From positions 3,680,001 through 3,744,000 of the forward strand of contig NZ_CP040749.1 in the NCBI RefSeq assembly GCF_006065315.1: a stretch of DNA of 64,000 nucleotides, given 5' to 3'. Within the stretch, counting starts at the first letter, position 1; every line of letters starts with the position of its first letter. The translations under genes and the position numbers were made by a program. The notes beneath the pieces are model-generated. The model worked only from the letters and a program-made list of their open reading frames with translations, had not been told where the DNA came from and searched no databases. This DNA comes from Aureibaculum algae (lineage in GTDB: Bacteria > Bacteroidota > Bacteroidia > Flavobacteriales > Flavobacteriaceae). This document shows positions 10,120-18,963 of the stretch, piece by piece.

Positions 10120-12534
10120 ATGTCAGAAAAAACCTTAGAACCAGAGCATAAATTGTCGTATGAAGAATTTAAAAAAGAAATTCTTGAAGATTATAAAATT
10201 GCGGTTATTAGCAGAGAATGTAGCCTATTAGGTAGAAGAGAGGTGTTGACAGGAAAAGCTAAGTTTGGTATTTTTGGAGATGGAAAAGAAGTGCCACAAT
10301 TGGCATTGGCAAAAGCCTTTAAAAATGGAGATTGGCGTTCAGGTTATTATCGCGATCAAACTTTTATGATGGCAATTGGAGAATTAACACCAGCACAATT
10401 TTTTGCGGGGTTATATGCTCACACTGATATTGAGGCAGAACCTTATTCAGCAGGGCGACAAATGGGAGGACATTTTACTACACATTCCCTTAATGAAGAC
10501 GGCTCATGGAAAAACCTGATGAAGCAAAAAAATGTTAGTGCAGATATTTCACCAACATCTGGACAAATGCCACGTTTACTTGGGCTGGCACAAGCATCTA
10601 AAATGTTTAGAGAAATTCCTGAACTTAAAAAGTACAATACCTTTTCTAATAACGGTAACGAAATAGCTTGGGGTACAATTGGTAATGCAAGTACATCTGA
10701 AGGTCATTTTTTTGAAACTTTTAATGCCGCAGGTGTTTTACAAGTACCTATGGTTATAAGTGTATGGGATGACGAATATGGTATATCAGTTCATGCAAAA
10801 CATCAAACCACAAAAGAAAGTATTTCAGAAATTTTAGAAGGGTTTCGCCGTACAAATGATGTTGATGGTTACGAAATTTTTGTAGTCAATGGATGGGATT
10901 ATTCTAAACTAATCGATGTTTACAATGAAGCCTCTACTATTGCTAGAAAAAATCATGTCCCTGTTTTAATACATGTAAAAGAGCTTACGCAACCTCAAGG
11001 GCATTCTACATCTGGATCTCACGAAAGGTATAAAAGTGCAGAACGCTTAGAATGGGAAGCAGCACATGACTGCAACGCTAAAATGAAGGAGTGGATACTT
11101 GATGTTTTTGAAAATGAAGAGGAGCTTATTACTATAGAGAAAAATGCTAAAAAAGAAGTTAGTGCAGCTAAACGATCCGCTTGGACTGCTTACTCGCAAG
11201 GTATTATTTCAACACAAAAAAAAGTAGTTTCTTTATTAGATAATTTAGCTAACGAAAGTGAGAATAAACCTTTTATTGCAAAACTAAAAAATGATTTAGA
11301 AACGTTAGAAGCCCCCTTAAAAAAGGATATTTTATCGACAGCAAGAAAATGCTTGGTTTATGTTAGAAACGAAAATATCAACTCCAAAGCTCCATTAATT
11401 AATTGGATTAATAGTTACGAAAAAGAGCAGCAATATAATTATAGCACACATTTGTATAGTGAATTCAAAAATACTGCCACATCTATAAAGGAAATTAAAC
11501 CTACTTATGCCAAAGATGCAGAAATTGTTGATGCTAGAATTGTATTAAGAAATAATTTTGATAATATTTTATCAAAACACGATAATGTACTTATTTTTGG
11601 AGAAGATGCGGGTAAAATTGGTGATGTAAATCAAGGCTTAGAAGGTTTACAGCAAAAATATGGTGAATTAAGGGTTGCTGATACCGGTATTAGAGAAGCT
11701 AGTATTATGGGACAAGGTATTGGTATGGCCATGCGTGGATTAAGACCAATCGCAGAAATTCAGTATCTCGATTATTTATTATATGGATTACAAATTTTAA
11801 GTGATGATTTAGCCACATTGCGTTATAGAACGTTTGGTAAACAAAAGGCTCCTTTAATTATAAGAACTAGGGGACACCGGCTTGAAGGAATTTGGCATTC
11901 AGGCTCTCACATGGGAGCCATTACACACTTACTAAGAGGTATATACATTCTTACACCACGTAATATGACAAAAGCAGCAGGGTTTTATAATACACTGCTA
12001 AAAAGTGATGAACCAGCATTAGTTGTAGAAAATTTGAATGGTTATAGATTAAAGGAAAAACTACCAACCAACTTAGGTGAGTTTACAACGCCTATTGGGG
12101 TTGTTGAAACCATAAAAGAAGGCTCAGATATTACTGTAGTTTCTTATGGCTCTACATTAAAATTAGTTGAGGAAGCTTCTAAAGAATTATTAAAAGCAGA
12201 AATTGATATTGAAATTATAGATGCACAGACTTTACTACCGTTTGATTTAAATAAAGAAGTTGTTAAAAGTATTGAAAAAACCAACAGGCTAGTTATTATA
12301 GATGAAGATGTTCCTGGTGGTGCTTCGGCTTATCTTTTAGATCAAATTTTAAACAAGCAAAATGCATATCAATTTTTAGATAGTAAACCATTGACTATTA
12401 CTTCAAAGAACCATAGGGCAGCTTACGGTACGGATGGTGATTATTTCTCAAAACCATCTATCGAAGATATTTTTGAAGCCCTTTATAATGTTATGAATGA
12501 GCTTAATCCATTAAAATATAAAAAATTATACTAA
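10120..12534 (+). CDS. Fused alpha/beta 2-oxoacid dehydrogenase E1 (branched-chain type)
   Basis: Thiamine-diphosphate-dependent E1 of a 2-oxoacid dehydrogenase complex, with alpha and beta subunits fused in 804 residues (alpha about 1-430, beta about 465-804). The alpha part has SAGRQMGGHF and TSEGHFFETFNAAGV; the beta part has IFGEDAGKIGDV and RTRGHRLEGIWHSGSHMG. The likely substrates are branched-chain 2-oxoacids made in Val/Leu/Ile breakdown or used for branched fatty-acid priming; pyruvate is less likely. The E2 and E3 genes are not in the window. The Mg-ThDP motif is unusual: GDG reads G188-N189-A190 and the partner NN reads D217-D218 (see findings). It is preceded by a full promoter. 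Confidence 0.9.
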   Translation: MSEKTLEPEHKLSYEEFKKEILEDYKIAVISRECSLLGRREVLTGKAKFGIFGDGKEVPQLALAKAFKNGDWRSGYYRDQTFMMAIGELTPAQFFAGLYAHTDIEAEPYSAGRQMGGHFTTHSLNEDGSWKNLMKQKNVSADISPTSGQMPRLLGLAQASKMFREIPELKKYNTFSNNGNEIAWGTIGNASTSEGHFFETFNAAGVLQVPMVISVWDDEYGISVHAKHQTTKESISEILEGFRRTNDVDGYEIFVVNGWDYSKLIDVYNEASTIARKNHVPVLIHVKELTQPQGHSTSGSHERYKSAERLEWEAAHDCNAKMKEWILDVFENEEELITIEKNAKKEVSAAKRSAWTAYSQGIISTQKKVVSLLDNLANESENKPFIAKLKNDLETLEAPLKKDILSTARKCLVYVRNENINSKAPLINWINSYEKEQQYNYSTHLYSEFKNTATSIKEIKPTYAKDAEIVDARIVLRNNFDNILSKHDNVLIFGEDAGKIGDVNQGLEGLQQKYGELRVADTGIREASIMGQGIGMAMRGLRPIAEIQYLDYLLYGLQILSDDLATLRYRTFGKQKAPLIIRTRGHRLEGIWHSGSHMGAITHLLRGIYILTPRNMTKAAGFYNTLLKSDEPALVVENLNGYRLKEKLPTNLGEFTTPIGVVETIKEGSDITVVSYGSTLKLVEEASKELLKAEIDIEIIDAQTLLPFDLNKEVVKSIEKTNRLVIIDEDVPGGASAYLLDQILNKQNAYQFLDSKPLTITSKNHRAAYGTDGDYFSKPSIEDIFEALYNVMNELNPLKYKKLY

Positions 12535-12585
12535 ACTGCTCAACTTTTTTCTGTGCTTTAACTTTCATGTTTAGAAGTAATTATT

Positions 12586-12593
12586 TACTTTTG
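12586..12593 (+). promoter_or_regulatory. Promoter -7 element (TACTTTTG)
   Basis: TACTTTTG matches the TAnnTTTG consensus 33 bases before the ATG at 12627. No clear -33 TTG is seen at the expected distance. Confidence 0.55.
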
Positions 12594-12626
12594 AACGCTG
12601 AATTATACAACTCTAAATAAAAACAA

Positions 12627-13250
12627 ATGAAATTCGCTAAAATTCTAATCACATTTCTCCTTTGTGTATCTACAACGGGTATTATTTTCGCTCAAGAAGA
12701 GGAAGAAAAAGGCTCCTTAAATAGTGGTACTATTGAAAGCCAATTTGATTATATGTATAAAAAATCTCCGAAATGGGAAGATTATCGCAGTGTAAAAACG
12801 AATAATCTTTTTAAATTTAAAAACAATGTGATTGATTCTTTAAAGCAAGCACGCAAGATTTATGCAGAAAGTCAAAACGTTGTTAGTGCTCAAAAAACGG
12901 AAATTGATTCACTTAATGTAAAATTAGAAGCCACAAAAGGAAACTTAATGGCGGTTACAGAAGAAAAAGATAGTATTAAGCTTTTGGGTATTCCTATGAG
13001 TAAAACGGGCTACAATACTATACTTTGGACAATTATTGCAGCATTGACTGGACTATTATTATTTTTTATAGGTAAATTTAAAAGAAGTAATACTATAACT
13101 GTAGATGCTAAAAAAGCTAAAGCTGAAATTGAAGAAGAATATGAAAGTCATAGACAACGCTCTATAGAACGTGAACAAAAATTAAGAAGAGAATTGCAAG
13201 ACGAATTAAATAAACAGAAATACTCTGAAAATGCAACTAAGAAAAAATAA
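12627..13250 (+). CDS. Signal-peptide, coiled-coil, single-pass membrane protein of unknown function
   Basis: A 207-residue protein: signal peptide (1-22, ending IFAQ) followed by an acidic EEEEK stretch, a charged helical region at about 60-115 likely to be coiled coil, a single hydrophobic span at about 132-150 (TIIAALTGLLLFFIG), and a highly charged helical tail (about 165-207) predicted to lie on the other side of the membrane. I recognise this as a conserved Flavobacteriaceae protein that, as I recall, databases sometimes label 'tRNA (guanine-N1)-methyltransferase'; nothing in the sequence supports a SPOUT methyltransferase, so that label should not be used. It has its own -7 box and no functional hint from neighbours. 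Confidence 0.7.
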   Translation: MKFAKILITFLLCVSTTGIIFAQEEEEKGSLNSGTIESQFDYMYKKSPKWEDYRSVKTNNLFKFKNNVIDSLKQARKIYAESQNVVSAQKTEIDSLNVKLEATKGNLMAVTEEKDSIKLLGIPMSKTGYNTILWTIIAALTGLLLFFIGKFKRSNTITVDAKKAKAEIEEEYESHRQRSIEREQKLRRELQDELNKQKYSENATKKK

Positions 13251-13393
13251 TTAATTATTTTTTTAACATTTTATTATGCAATAAATCTGAGATTTAAGAG
13301 TTATTATTTTCTGTTGCTATGAATTAAGTTTTTTTAAATAATTTTTTTCGACCCGATTATTATTAAAAAAGATTTGAAAAAAATTAACATTAC

Positions 13394-13417
13394 CTAGGTA
13401 GGAACAATACTACTTAG
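13394..13417 (+). other. Small stem-loop in the leader of the YkuD_2 gene
   Basis: CTAGGTAG (13394-13401) and CTACTTAG (13410-13417) pair over 8 bp with one G-U, around an 8-base loop, 31 bases before the ATG at 13448. There is no U-tract, so it is not an intrinsic terminator. It could be an operator or a leader structure; this is speculative. Confidence 0.3.
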
Positions 13418-13447
13418 AATGTTTAATAACAAAAGAAACTAATTTAG

Positions 13448-14188
13448 ATGTATAGAAAAATTCTTACCTTAACTATCAGTTTTATTCTAATTTTCCCTAT
13501 TTACGCATGGGAAACTCCAATTTCATACAATAACGATACTGACAAACCGACTTCTAGTACAGAAAGTGCATTCACTTCTTATTCTGAAGATTTATACCAA
13601 AAAATTAACGATACTAACTTAGATTTTGAAGCTTTTAAACATGCTTTAAAGGGTTATGTTCAATTACAAAACAAACAACAACTTAAAAATTCTAAGTATT
13701 TAACTTTAATAGATATGAGTGTTTCTGCAAATACGGAAAGATTTTATCTTATAAACATGGAAACACAATCTATTGAGCATAAAAGTGTTGTTGCTCATGG
13801 TGAAAAGTCAGGTTTAGAATATGCCAAAAAATTCTCAAATAAAGTTAATAGTCATCAATCGAGTATTGGTTTTTATAAAACTGCAGAGACCTATAGTGGT
13901 AAACATGGACTTTCTTTACGTTTAGATGGATTAGAATATTCTAATAATAAAGCAAGAGAACGAGCTATCGTGATACACTCTGCTGATTATGCCAATCCTG
14001 ATTTTATACAATCTAATGGTAGGTTAGGAAGAAGTTGGGGATGTCCGGCATTACCTGATAAAGATTATGCCGTAATTATTAATAAAATTAAAGAAGGTAG
14101 TTGTGTGTTTGTATATTATCCACAAGAACAATACTTATCTAAATCTAAACTTATTTCGATTGAAAATATTTTAGATACAAAAAACTAA
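13448..14188 (+). CDS. YkuD_2-type murein L,D-transpeptidase catalytic domain protein
   Basis: Periplasmic protein of 246 residues with a signal peptide (about 1-20). The YkuD_2 family (cysteine L,D-transpeptidase fold) is shown by AIVIHSADYAN with His177 and by the active-site motif SWGCPALP with Cys199. Such enzymes form 3-3 peptidoglycan cross-links or attach proteins to murein; which of these applies is not visible here. It faces the other L,D-transpeptidase (14260-15903) across a shared terminator. The 197 bases upstream contain A/T tracts and a small stem-loop but no clear -7 box. Confidence 0.85.
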   Translation: MYRKILTLTISFILIFPIYAWETPISYNNDTDKPTSSTESAFTSYSEDLYQKINDTNLDFEAFKHALKGYVQLQNKQQLKNSKYLTLIDMSVSANTERFYLINMETQSIEHKSVVAHGEKSGLEYAKKFSNKVNSHQSSIGFYKTAETYSGKHGLSLRLDGLEYSNNKARERAIVIHSADYANPDFIQSNGRLGRSWGCPALPDKDYAVIINKIKEGSCVFVYYPQEQYLSKSKLISIENILDTKN

Positions 14189-14214
14189 TAAAATAGACAT
14201 AACTTATAATTTTT

Positions 14215-14244
14215 AAAACAGCTTAACTTTCGTTAAGCTGTTTT
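14215..14244. terminator. Bidirectional intrinsic terminator
   Basis: A perfect 13-bp stem (14215-14227 with 14232-14244) around loop TTTC. The arms begin with A-runs and end with T-runs, so a U-tract follows the hairpin on either strand. It terminates both the plus-strand YkuD_2 gene and the minus-strand L,D-transpeptidase gene. Confidence 0.9.
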
Positions 14245-14259
14245 TTGTATATCTAATTT

Positions 14260-15903
14260 CTATATATTGTTAATTGCCATACTCCTAATTAGCTTTTTAT
14301 CTTCGCCATAAACGTCCTTAAAAAAAGTAATTTTGCCTGAACTATCAGCTTCTACAGATACGTAATATAAAAACACAGGTACATTCTTTTTCATAGGCAT
14401 CCACTTTTCTTTTCTCTTTTTTATATATAAATTCACCGTATCCATAGTGTAGCGATTCTCGTCCTTTTCTAACAAATAATCTGCTAAATCTAATGCATTT
14501 TGTACTCTTACACATCCATGACTATACGCTCTAATTTCCCTATTAAAATAAGATTTTGAAGGTGTGTCATGTAAATAGATGGCATCCTTATTAGGAAATA
14601 TAAACTTCACATAACCTAAGGCATTTATTCCGCCTCCTTGTTGTCTAAAAGAATAATTAAAATTAGCTTTATTCACTTCACCCCAATCTACAGAAGTAGG
14701 GTCAATTTTTTTTCTATCCTTGCCAATAACCTCAAAATTATTTCTTGTTAAATAAGTAGAATCTCTTTTGGCTTTAACTAATATTTCTCTAACAGATATG
14801 GTCTTAGGAACGTTCCAATAAGGATAGGCTATTATATATTGTAAAGAATCTATTATTTCTGGAGTTCGGTTTTTTACACTTCCAACTACAACATTAAACT
14901 TTTTAGATAATTTATTATCATTAACAACTCTTAATTGGTAAGATGGGATATTCACAAATAGATAATCTGCTGGCCAATTTTCTTTCCATCTCCATCTTTC
15001 TAAACTCGCTTTTATTTGTTGGTAATATTCATAAGGACTTACAGATAATGCTTTCGCCGTATTTGTACCTATTAAACCATCTGACTTTAAACCATGATCT
15101 AATTGAAATTTTTCTATTGCACTTTGGTAAAGAGAATCTTTATGTTCTTCTGTTAAATAATTATGCAAAACTAGAGCCTTTTTGGCTTGAACAACTGATT
15201 TTATAGAGTCTTGTCTAAAGTTTACAACTGCTACTGCTTCTGTGGACAAACTAGCATGTTCCAAATATTTTGCCAATCCTTTCTGCAAATTTATGTATTC
15301 CGGTTGTTTCGGCTGAAAATCAATCAATTTTTCTATTAAGCTATCTTTCTCATAAGCAACCTGTAAGTATTCTGGTAAATTGATATTAAATTTTTTGCGT
15401 GGTAAAATAGACACCTCGTTTAAAGAATCTAAAACACCATAATTTAAATGCCTACCAAATCTCATATACTCATAAGATAAAAGCACCTCCAATCGGCTTA
15501 ACAAATCATATCTACTTTTTTTATCGGCCATACCATCAATTTCTTTACGAATTTCTCTTAATTCGTTAATTGGATATAACCTCGTGTCTAGTCCATACGC
15601 TTTAGCATCTGACAAAGTTTCTAATAATTTACTTCCATCTTTATTTAAAGTGATAGAGTCAGATACCCATAATGTAGAGTAATTGACATTCGTATAAAGT
15701 GTTTCTAACCATTGTAAGCTATCAACTCTAATTTCATTTATTTTGTCCGTAATAATCGAATTACGATTAGATGCAAAGAACTGATTAAACCCAGCTCTAT
15801 AATCTGTTTTGGGAATTTCTATGTTCTTTGTTTGGGTCTTTTCTGCACAAGAAGTTAGCATAACCAGAACACAGATTACGAGAATATTTAAGGTCTTTTT
15901 CAT
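14260..15903 (-). CDS. L,D-transpeptidase (YkuD) lipoprotein with scaffold and peptidoglycan-binding domains
   Basis: Envelope enzyme of 547 residues that cross-links peptidoglycan through meso-DAP. It begins with a lipoprotein signal (VLVMLTSC, lipid Cys19), followed by an N-terminal scaffold region, a peptidoglycan-binding-like segment (FQLDHGLKSDGLIGTNTAKAL, about 267-287) and the YkuD domain with YLHDTP (His445) and the catalytic HGCVRVQ motif (His462, Cys464). The domain order is that of the large YcbB/LdtD-type enzymes. I moved the start to ATG 15903 because a longer frame to 15969 would bury the lipoprotein signal. It is downstream of DUF2851 on the same strand but separated by 178 bases. 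Confidence 0.9.
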   Translation of the reverse strand: MKKTLNILVICVLVMLTSCAEKTQTKNIEIPKTDYRAGFNQFFASNRNSIITDKINEIRVDSLQWLETLYTNVNYSTLWVSDSITLNKDGSKLLETLSDAKAYGLDTRLYPINELREIRKEIDGMADKKSRYDLLSRLEVLLSYEYMRFGRHLNYGVLDSLNEVSILPRKKFNINLPEYLQVAYEKDSLIEKLIDFQPKQPEYINLQKGLAKYLEHASLSTEAVAVVNFRQDSIKSVVQAKKALVLHNYLTEEHKDSLYQSAIEKFQLDHGLKSDGLIGTNTAKALSVSPYEYYQQIKASLERWRWKENWPADYLFVNIPSYQLRVVNDNKLSKKFNVVVGSVKNRTPEIIDSLQYIIAYPYWNVPKTISVREILVKAKRDSTYLTRNNFEVIGKDRKKIDPTSVDWGEVNKANFNYSFRQQGGGINALGYVKFIFPNKDAIYLHDTPSKSYFNREIRAYSHGCVRVQNALDLADYLLEKDENRYTMDTVNLYIKKRKEKWMPMKKNVPVFLYYVSVEADSSGKITFFKDVYGEDKKLIRSMAINNI

Positions 15904-16081
15904 ATAAAAACTAAGTCGCAAATTTAACAAATTAAATTGCACATAATTCTCGTTTATTATCTTTTTCATACTTGTAGGTTTATTGATACTACAAATCTAT
16001 ACAAGAATCAAACCAAAAAAAGGACACTATACCGTAATAATACTATCCCTGAATACAGGGTGTGTAGAAAATTTAATAATT

Positions 16082-17356
16082 TTATTTTCCAATTAAATAT
16101 TTACCTACTACACATTCCAAACATCTTTGCTTTATACAATAACTATTTTTTAATTGTAATAAAGCTTGACTTTCTAATGCTGACTTAGATGAAATTTGCA
16201 ATTGATCGAACTTATTTATTATGCCATTTACCTCAGGCTTCAATTGTCTAATAGCTTCTAATATCTCAGATTCATTTAATTTACCAATAGACTTTAAATA
16301 GATGAATTTCAAGGGTATAATGGTATTAATCAATAATAAATCAATGAAAGATTTTGAAAGCTTTTTACTACTCATTTTAGATTGTGAAGTAAAGGAATAA
16401 TGCGTCTTCCAAAAGCTAGCTAAACTAATATTAAATAACTTATACATTTCTTGAATATCCGTAATTGAAACAATTTCAGAAAATAAACTCTGATGCTTAT
16501 TGAATAATACCGCTAATTGTGCAATACGAATTGTAGGAAAATTATTGGGTCTTAATCTAAAGAATTGAAATGGTGTAACTATTTGATGTGATAACTTAAA
16601 TTTGGATTTCAAGAAACTGTATTCATTCTGTAAATTGATATAATATGGATCTTGAATTTCATCAGCTAATAAATTAGCTTGACCAAATAACAATGCTTCT
16701 AGTGAAATTAAATTATTCGATTGCTTTCTAACAATGGTGTAATCCAGTTTATTGGCAAGATTAAAAAAAGCATCACCATTAACTTTTAGTCCAAAATTTT
16801 TCGCTAACATTTTAAACAAAACAGCTTCCCAATCATTTTTAGAACTTACTAGCAATTGTTCAATAAGTTTAGATTTTTCTTCTAAACGTTCAATATATAA
16901 ACGTTCTAACCAATTTGTTAATTGAAATTTACCTACATCTTTAATGTCATTCTCACAGTTTATCCATTTATCTTGTGATGAAAATAATTGATGATAATTA
17001 TCTAGAATATCTTTTTGAGTATAATTTTTTAATTCTAATGTAGGTATTACGCTATTGTCTTTTCTGTGCACATCAACATCATGTTGCCAAACAACATGTA
17101 AAATAGTATTATCATAATTACTATCCTTTTCGTGACCATGCACGTACCAATCTGAAGATTTGATATGAATTTCTACATTCCCTGCCCAAAGTTGATCTCC
17201 AATATTCAATTTTGCATTAAAAAAATCAGAACCTGAATTAAAATTATGATCGCCACTATTTATAATAACTACTGTTTCTTGCAAGGTAGTTCTTAAATTT
17301 TCAGTCGAAAATAATTTGTACTTCCATATATAATGTAGAAAATCTTCTTTAAACAT
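16082..17356 (-). CDS. DUF2851 family protein
   Basis: Conserved Bacteroidota protein of 424 residues, recognised as DUF2851 from the N-terminal SGDHNFNSGSDFFNAKL segment and the WAGNVEIHIKSSDWYVHGH motif. The C-terminus carries a Cys cluster (YCIKQRCLECVVGKYL) that could bind a metal or form disulfides. There is no signal peptide, so it should be cytoplasmic. The function is not known to me. It ends 178 bases before the L,D-transpeptidase start and begins 123 bases after the cystathionine beta-synthase stop; no operon partner is obvious. Confidence 0.8.
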   Translation of the reverse strand: MFKEDFLHYIWKYKLFSTENLRTTLQETVVIINSGDHNFNSGSDFFNAKLNIGDQLWAGNVEIHIKSSDWYVHGHEKDSNYDNTILHVVWQHDVDVHRKDNSVIPTLELKNYTQKDILDNYHQLFSSQDKWINCENDIKDVGKFQLTNWLERLYIERLEEKSKLIEQLLVSSKNDWEAVLFKMLAKNFGLKVNGDAFFNLANKLDYTIVRKQSNNLISLEALLFGQANLLADEIQDPYYINLQNEYSFLKSKFKLSHQIVTPFQFFRLRPNNFPTIRIAQLAVLFNKHQSLFSEIVSITDIQEMYKLFNISLASFWKTHYSFTSQSKMSSKKLSKSFIDLLLINTIIPLKFIYLKSIGKLNESEILEAIRQLKPEVNGIINKFDQLQISSKSALESQALLQLKNSYCIKQRCLECVVGKYLIGK

Positions 17357-17479
17357 TTAGCTCGTTGTGATTTATCAATTTTTAAATTACGATATTATTC
17401 ATTACTTACATTGGCAATCTAGTTTAAGAGTTTATCTTCAAATTATCAAATTAGCTACAGTAAAATTAATTCCTTAAAG

Positions 17480-18841
17480 CTAACGTATTGCAGAAATCAC
17501 ATCGTATTTGGTAATGATTTGATATGTACCGTTTTCTAAATCAACTAACACCGCTTTATTATCTTTATCTATTAAATTAGAAATTTTGTCAATCGATGCA
17601 TCCTTATTTACAATAGGGAATGCTTTACGCATTACTTCCTTTATTGGTTTATCTGCTATATTTTTATCTTCAAAATAAAGTCTGAATAAATCACTTTCAT
17701 CTATAGATCCCACAAAACCATTTTGATCTTCAACAGGAATTTGAGAAATATCATGCGTACGCATCCGCTCAATAGCATGAGAAACAAGCTCTTCAGTTTT
17801 AGCAGTTACGAGTTGGTTACCAACTCTGTCTTTAATTAAATCTATAGCTTTGGTAATTTCTTCATCTAAAAAGCCTCGTTCTCTCATCCAATCATCATTA
17901 AACATTTTACCAACATAACGACTACCATGATCATGAAACAATACCACAACTACATCTTCCTTTTTAAAATGTTTCTTAAGCTGTAATAACCCCTTAATTG
18001 CAGACCCTGCTGAATTCCCACAAAAAATTCCTTCTTCTATTGCCAACTTTCTTGTAAAAACGGCTGCATCTTTATCAGTAACCTTTGTAAAACCATCTAT
18101 AATATCAAAGTTAACATTCTTAGGTAAAATGTCTTCTCCAATACCTTCTGTAATATAAGGATAAATCTCATTCTCATCAAAAATACCAGTCTCATGATAT
18201 TTTTTAAATACTGATCCATAGGTATCTATTCCCCAAATTTTAATATTAGGATTTTTCTCTTTCAAAAATTTCCCCACTCCAGAAATTGTTCCTCCTGTAC
18301 CAACACCAGCCACAAAATGTGTTATTTTACCGTCAGTTTGCTCCCATATTTCTGGTCCTGTCTGCTCGTAATGGGCTAAACTATTAGAAGGATTATCATA
18401 TTGATTTACGTACCAAGAATTTGGTGTTTCAGTAGCTAATCTTTTAGAAACAGAATAATAAGAACGAGGATCATCAGGTTCGACATTAGTAGGGCAAACA
18501 ATTACCTCTGCTCCTACTGCTCTTAAAATATCCATTTTTTCTTTGGATTGTTTATCACTAATTACACAGATTAATTTATAACCTCTGACTATTGCGACTA
18601 ACGCCAACCCCATCCCTGTATTACCAGAAGTTCCTTCTATTATAGTACCTCCAGGTTTTAATCTTCCATCAGCTTCAGCGTCATCAATCATTTTTAATGC
18701 CATTCTATCTTTTACTGAATTTCCTGGATTAAAAGTTTCGACTTTAGCCAATATTAATGAATCAATTTCTTCAGTAATACTATTTAACTTTACTAATGGT
18801 GTATTACCAATCGTTTCTAATATATTTTTTGCGTATTGCAT
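17480..18841 (-). CDS. Cystathionine beta-synthase-type PLP enzyme with CBS domain pair
   Basis: Fold-type II PLP enzyme of 453 residues: a catalytic domain (about 1-320) with the PLP lysine in NPGNSVKDRM and the phosphate/substrate loop EGTSGNTGMGLAL, followed by two CBS motifs (about 340-453) as in cystathionine beta-synthase. It condenses serine or O-acetylserine with homocysteine or sulfide. The CBS pair suggests regulation by adenosine compounds. Without the CBS part it would be called cysteine synthase, so both activities remain possible. It is 122 bases downstream of the glycosyltransferase gene on the same strand. Confidence 0.9.
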   Translation of the reverse strand: MQYAKNILETIGNTPLVKLNSITEEIDSLILAKVETFNPGNSVKDRMALKMIDDAEADGRLKPGGTIIEGTSGNTGMGLALVAIVRGYKLICVISDKQSKEKMDILRAVGAEVIVCPTNVEPDDPRSYYSVSKRLATETPNSWYVNQYDNPSNSLAHYEQTGPEIWEQTDGKITHFVAGVGTGGTISGVGKFLKEKNPNIKIWGIDTYGSVFKKYHETGIFDENEIYPYITEGIGEDILPKNVNFDIIDGFTKVTDKDAAVFTRKLAIEEGIFCGNSAGSAIKGLLQLKKHFKKEDVVVVLFHDHGSRYVGKMFNDDWMRERGFLDEEITKAIDLIKDRVGNQLVTAKTEELVSHAIERMRTHDISQIPVEDQNGFVGSIDESDLFRLYFEDKNIADKPIKEVMRKAFPIVNKDASIDKISNLIDKDNKAVLVDLENGTYQIITKYDVISAIR

Positions 18842-18963
18842 TTATTTTTCTATTTAATTGTGGTTTTTTCAACTAGTAATGAGTTGATAAAGTTATAATT
18901 ATTGTGACTTAAAAATACAAAAAACAAGTTTTAAATCGTAATTCAAAAAATCTGTTTTATTTT

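Noticed and set aside
15937..16188. Plus-strand 83-codon frame between L,D-transpeptidase and DUF2851.
   Set aside because: It lies partly opposite the DUF2851 C-terminus and has the composition of an AT-rich shadow; no domain features.
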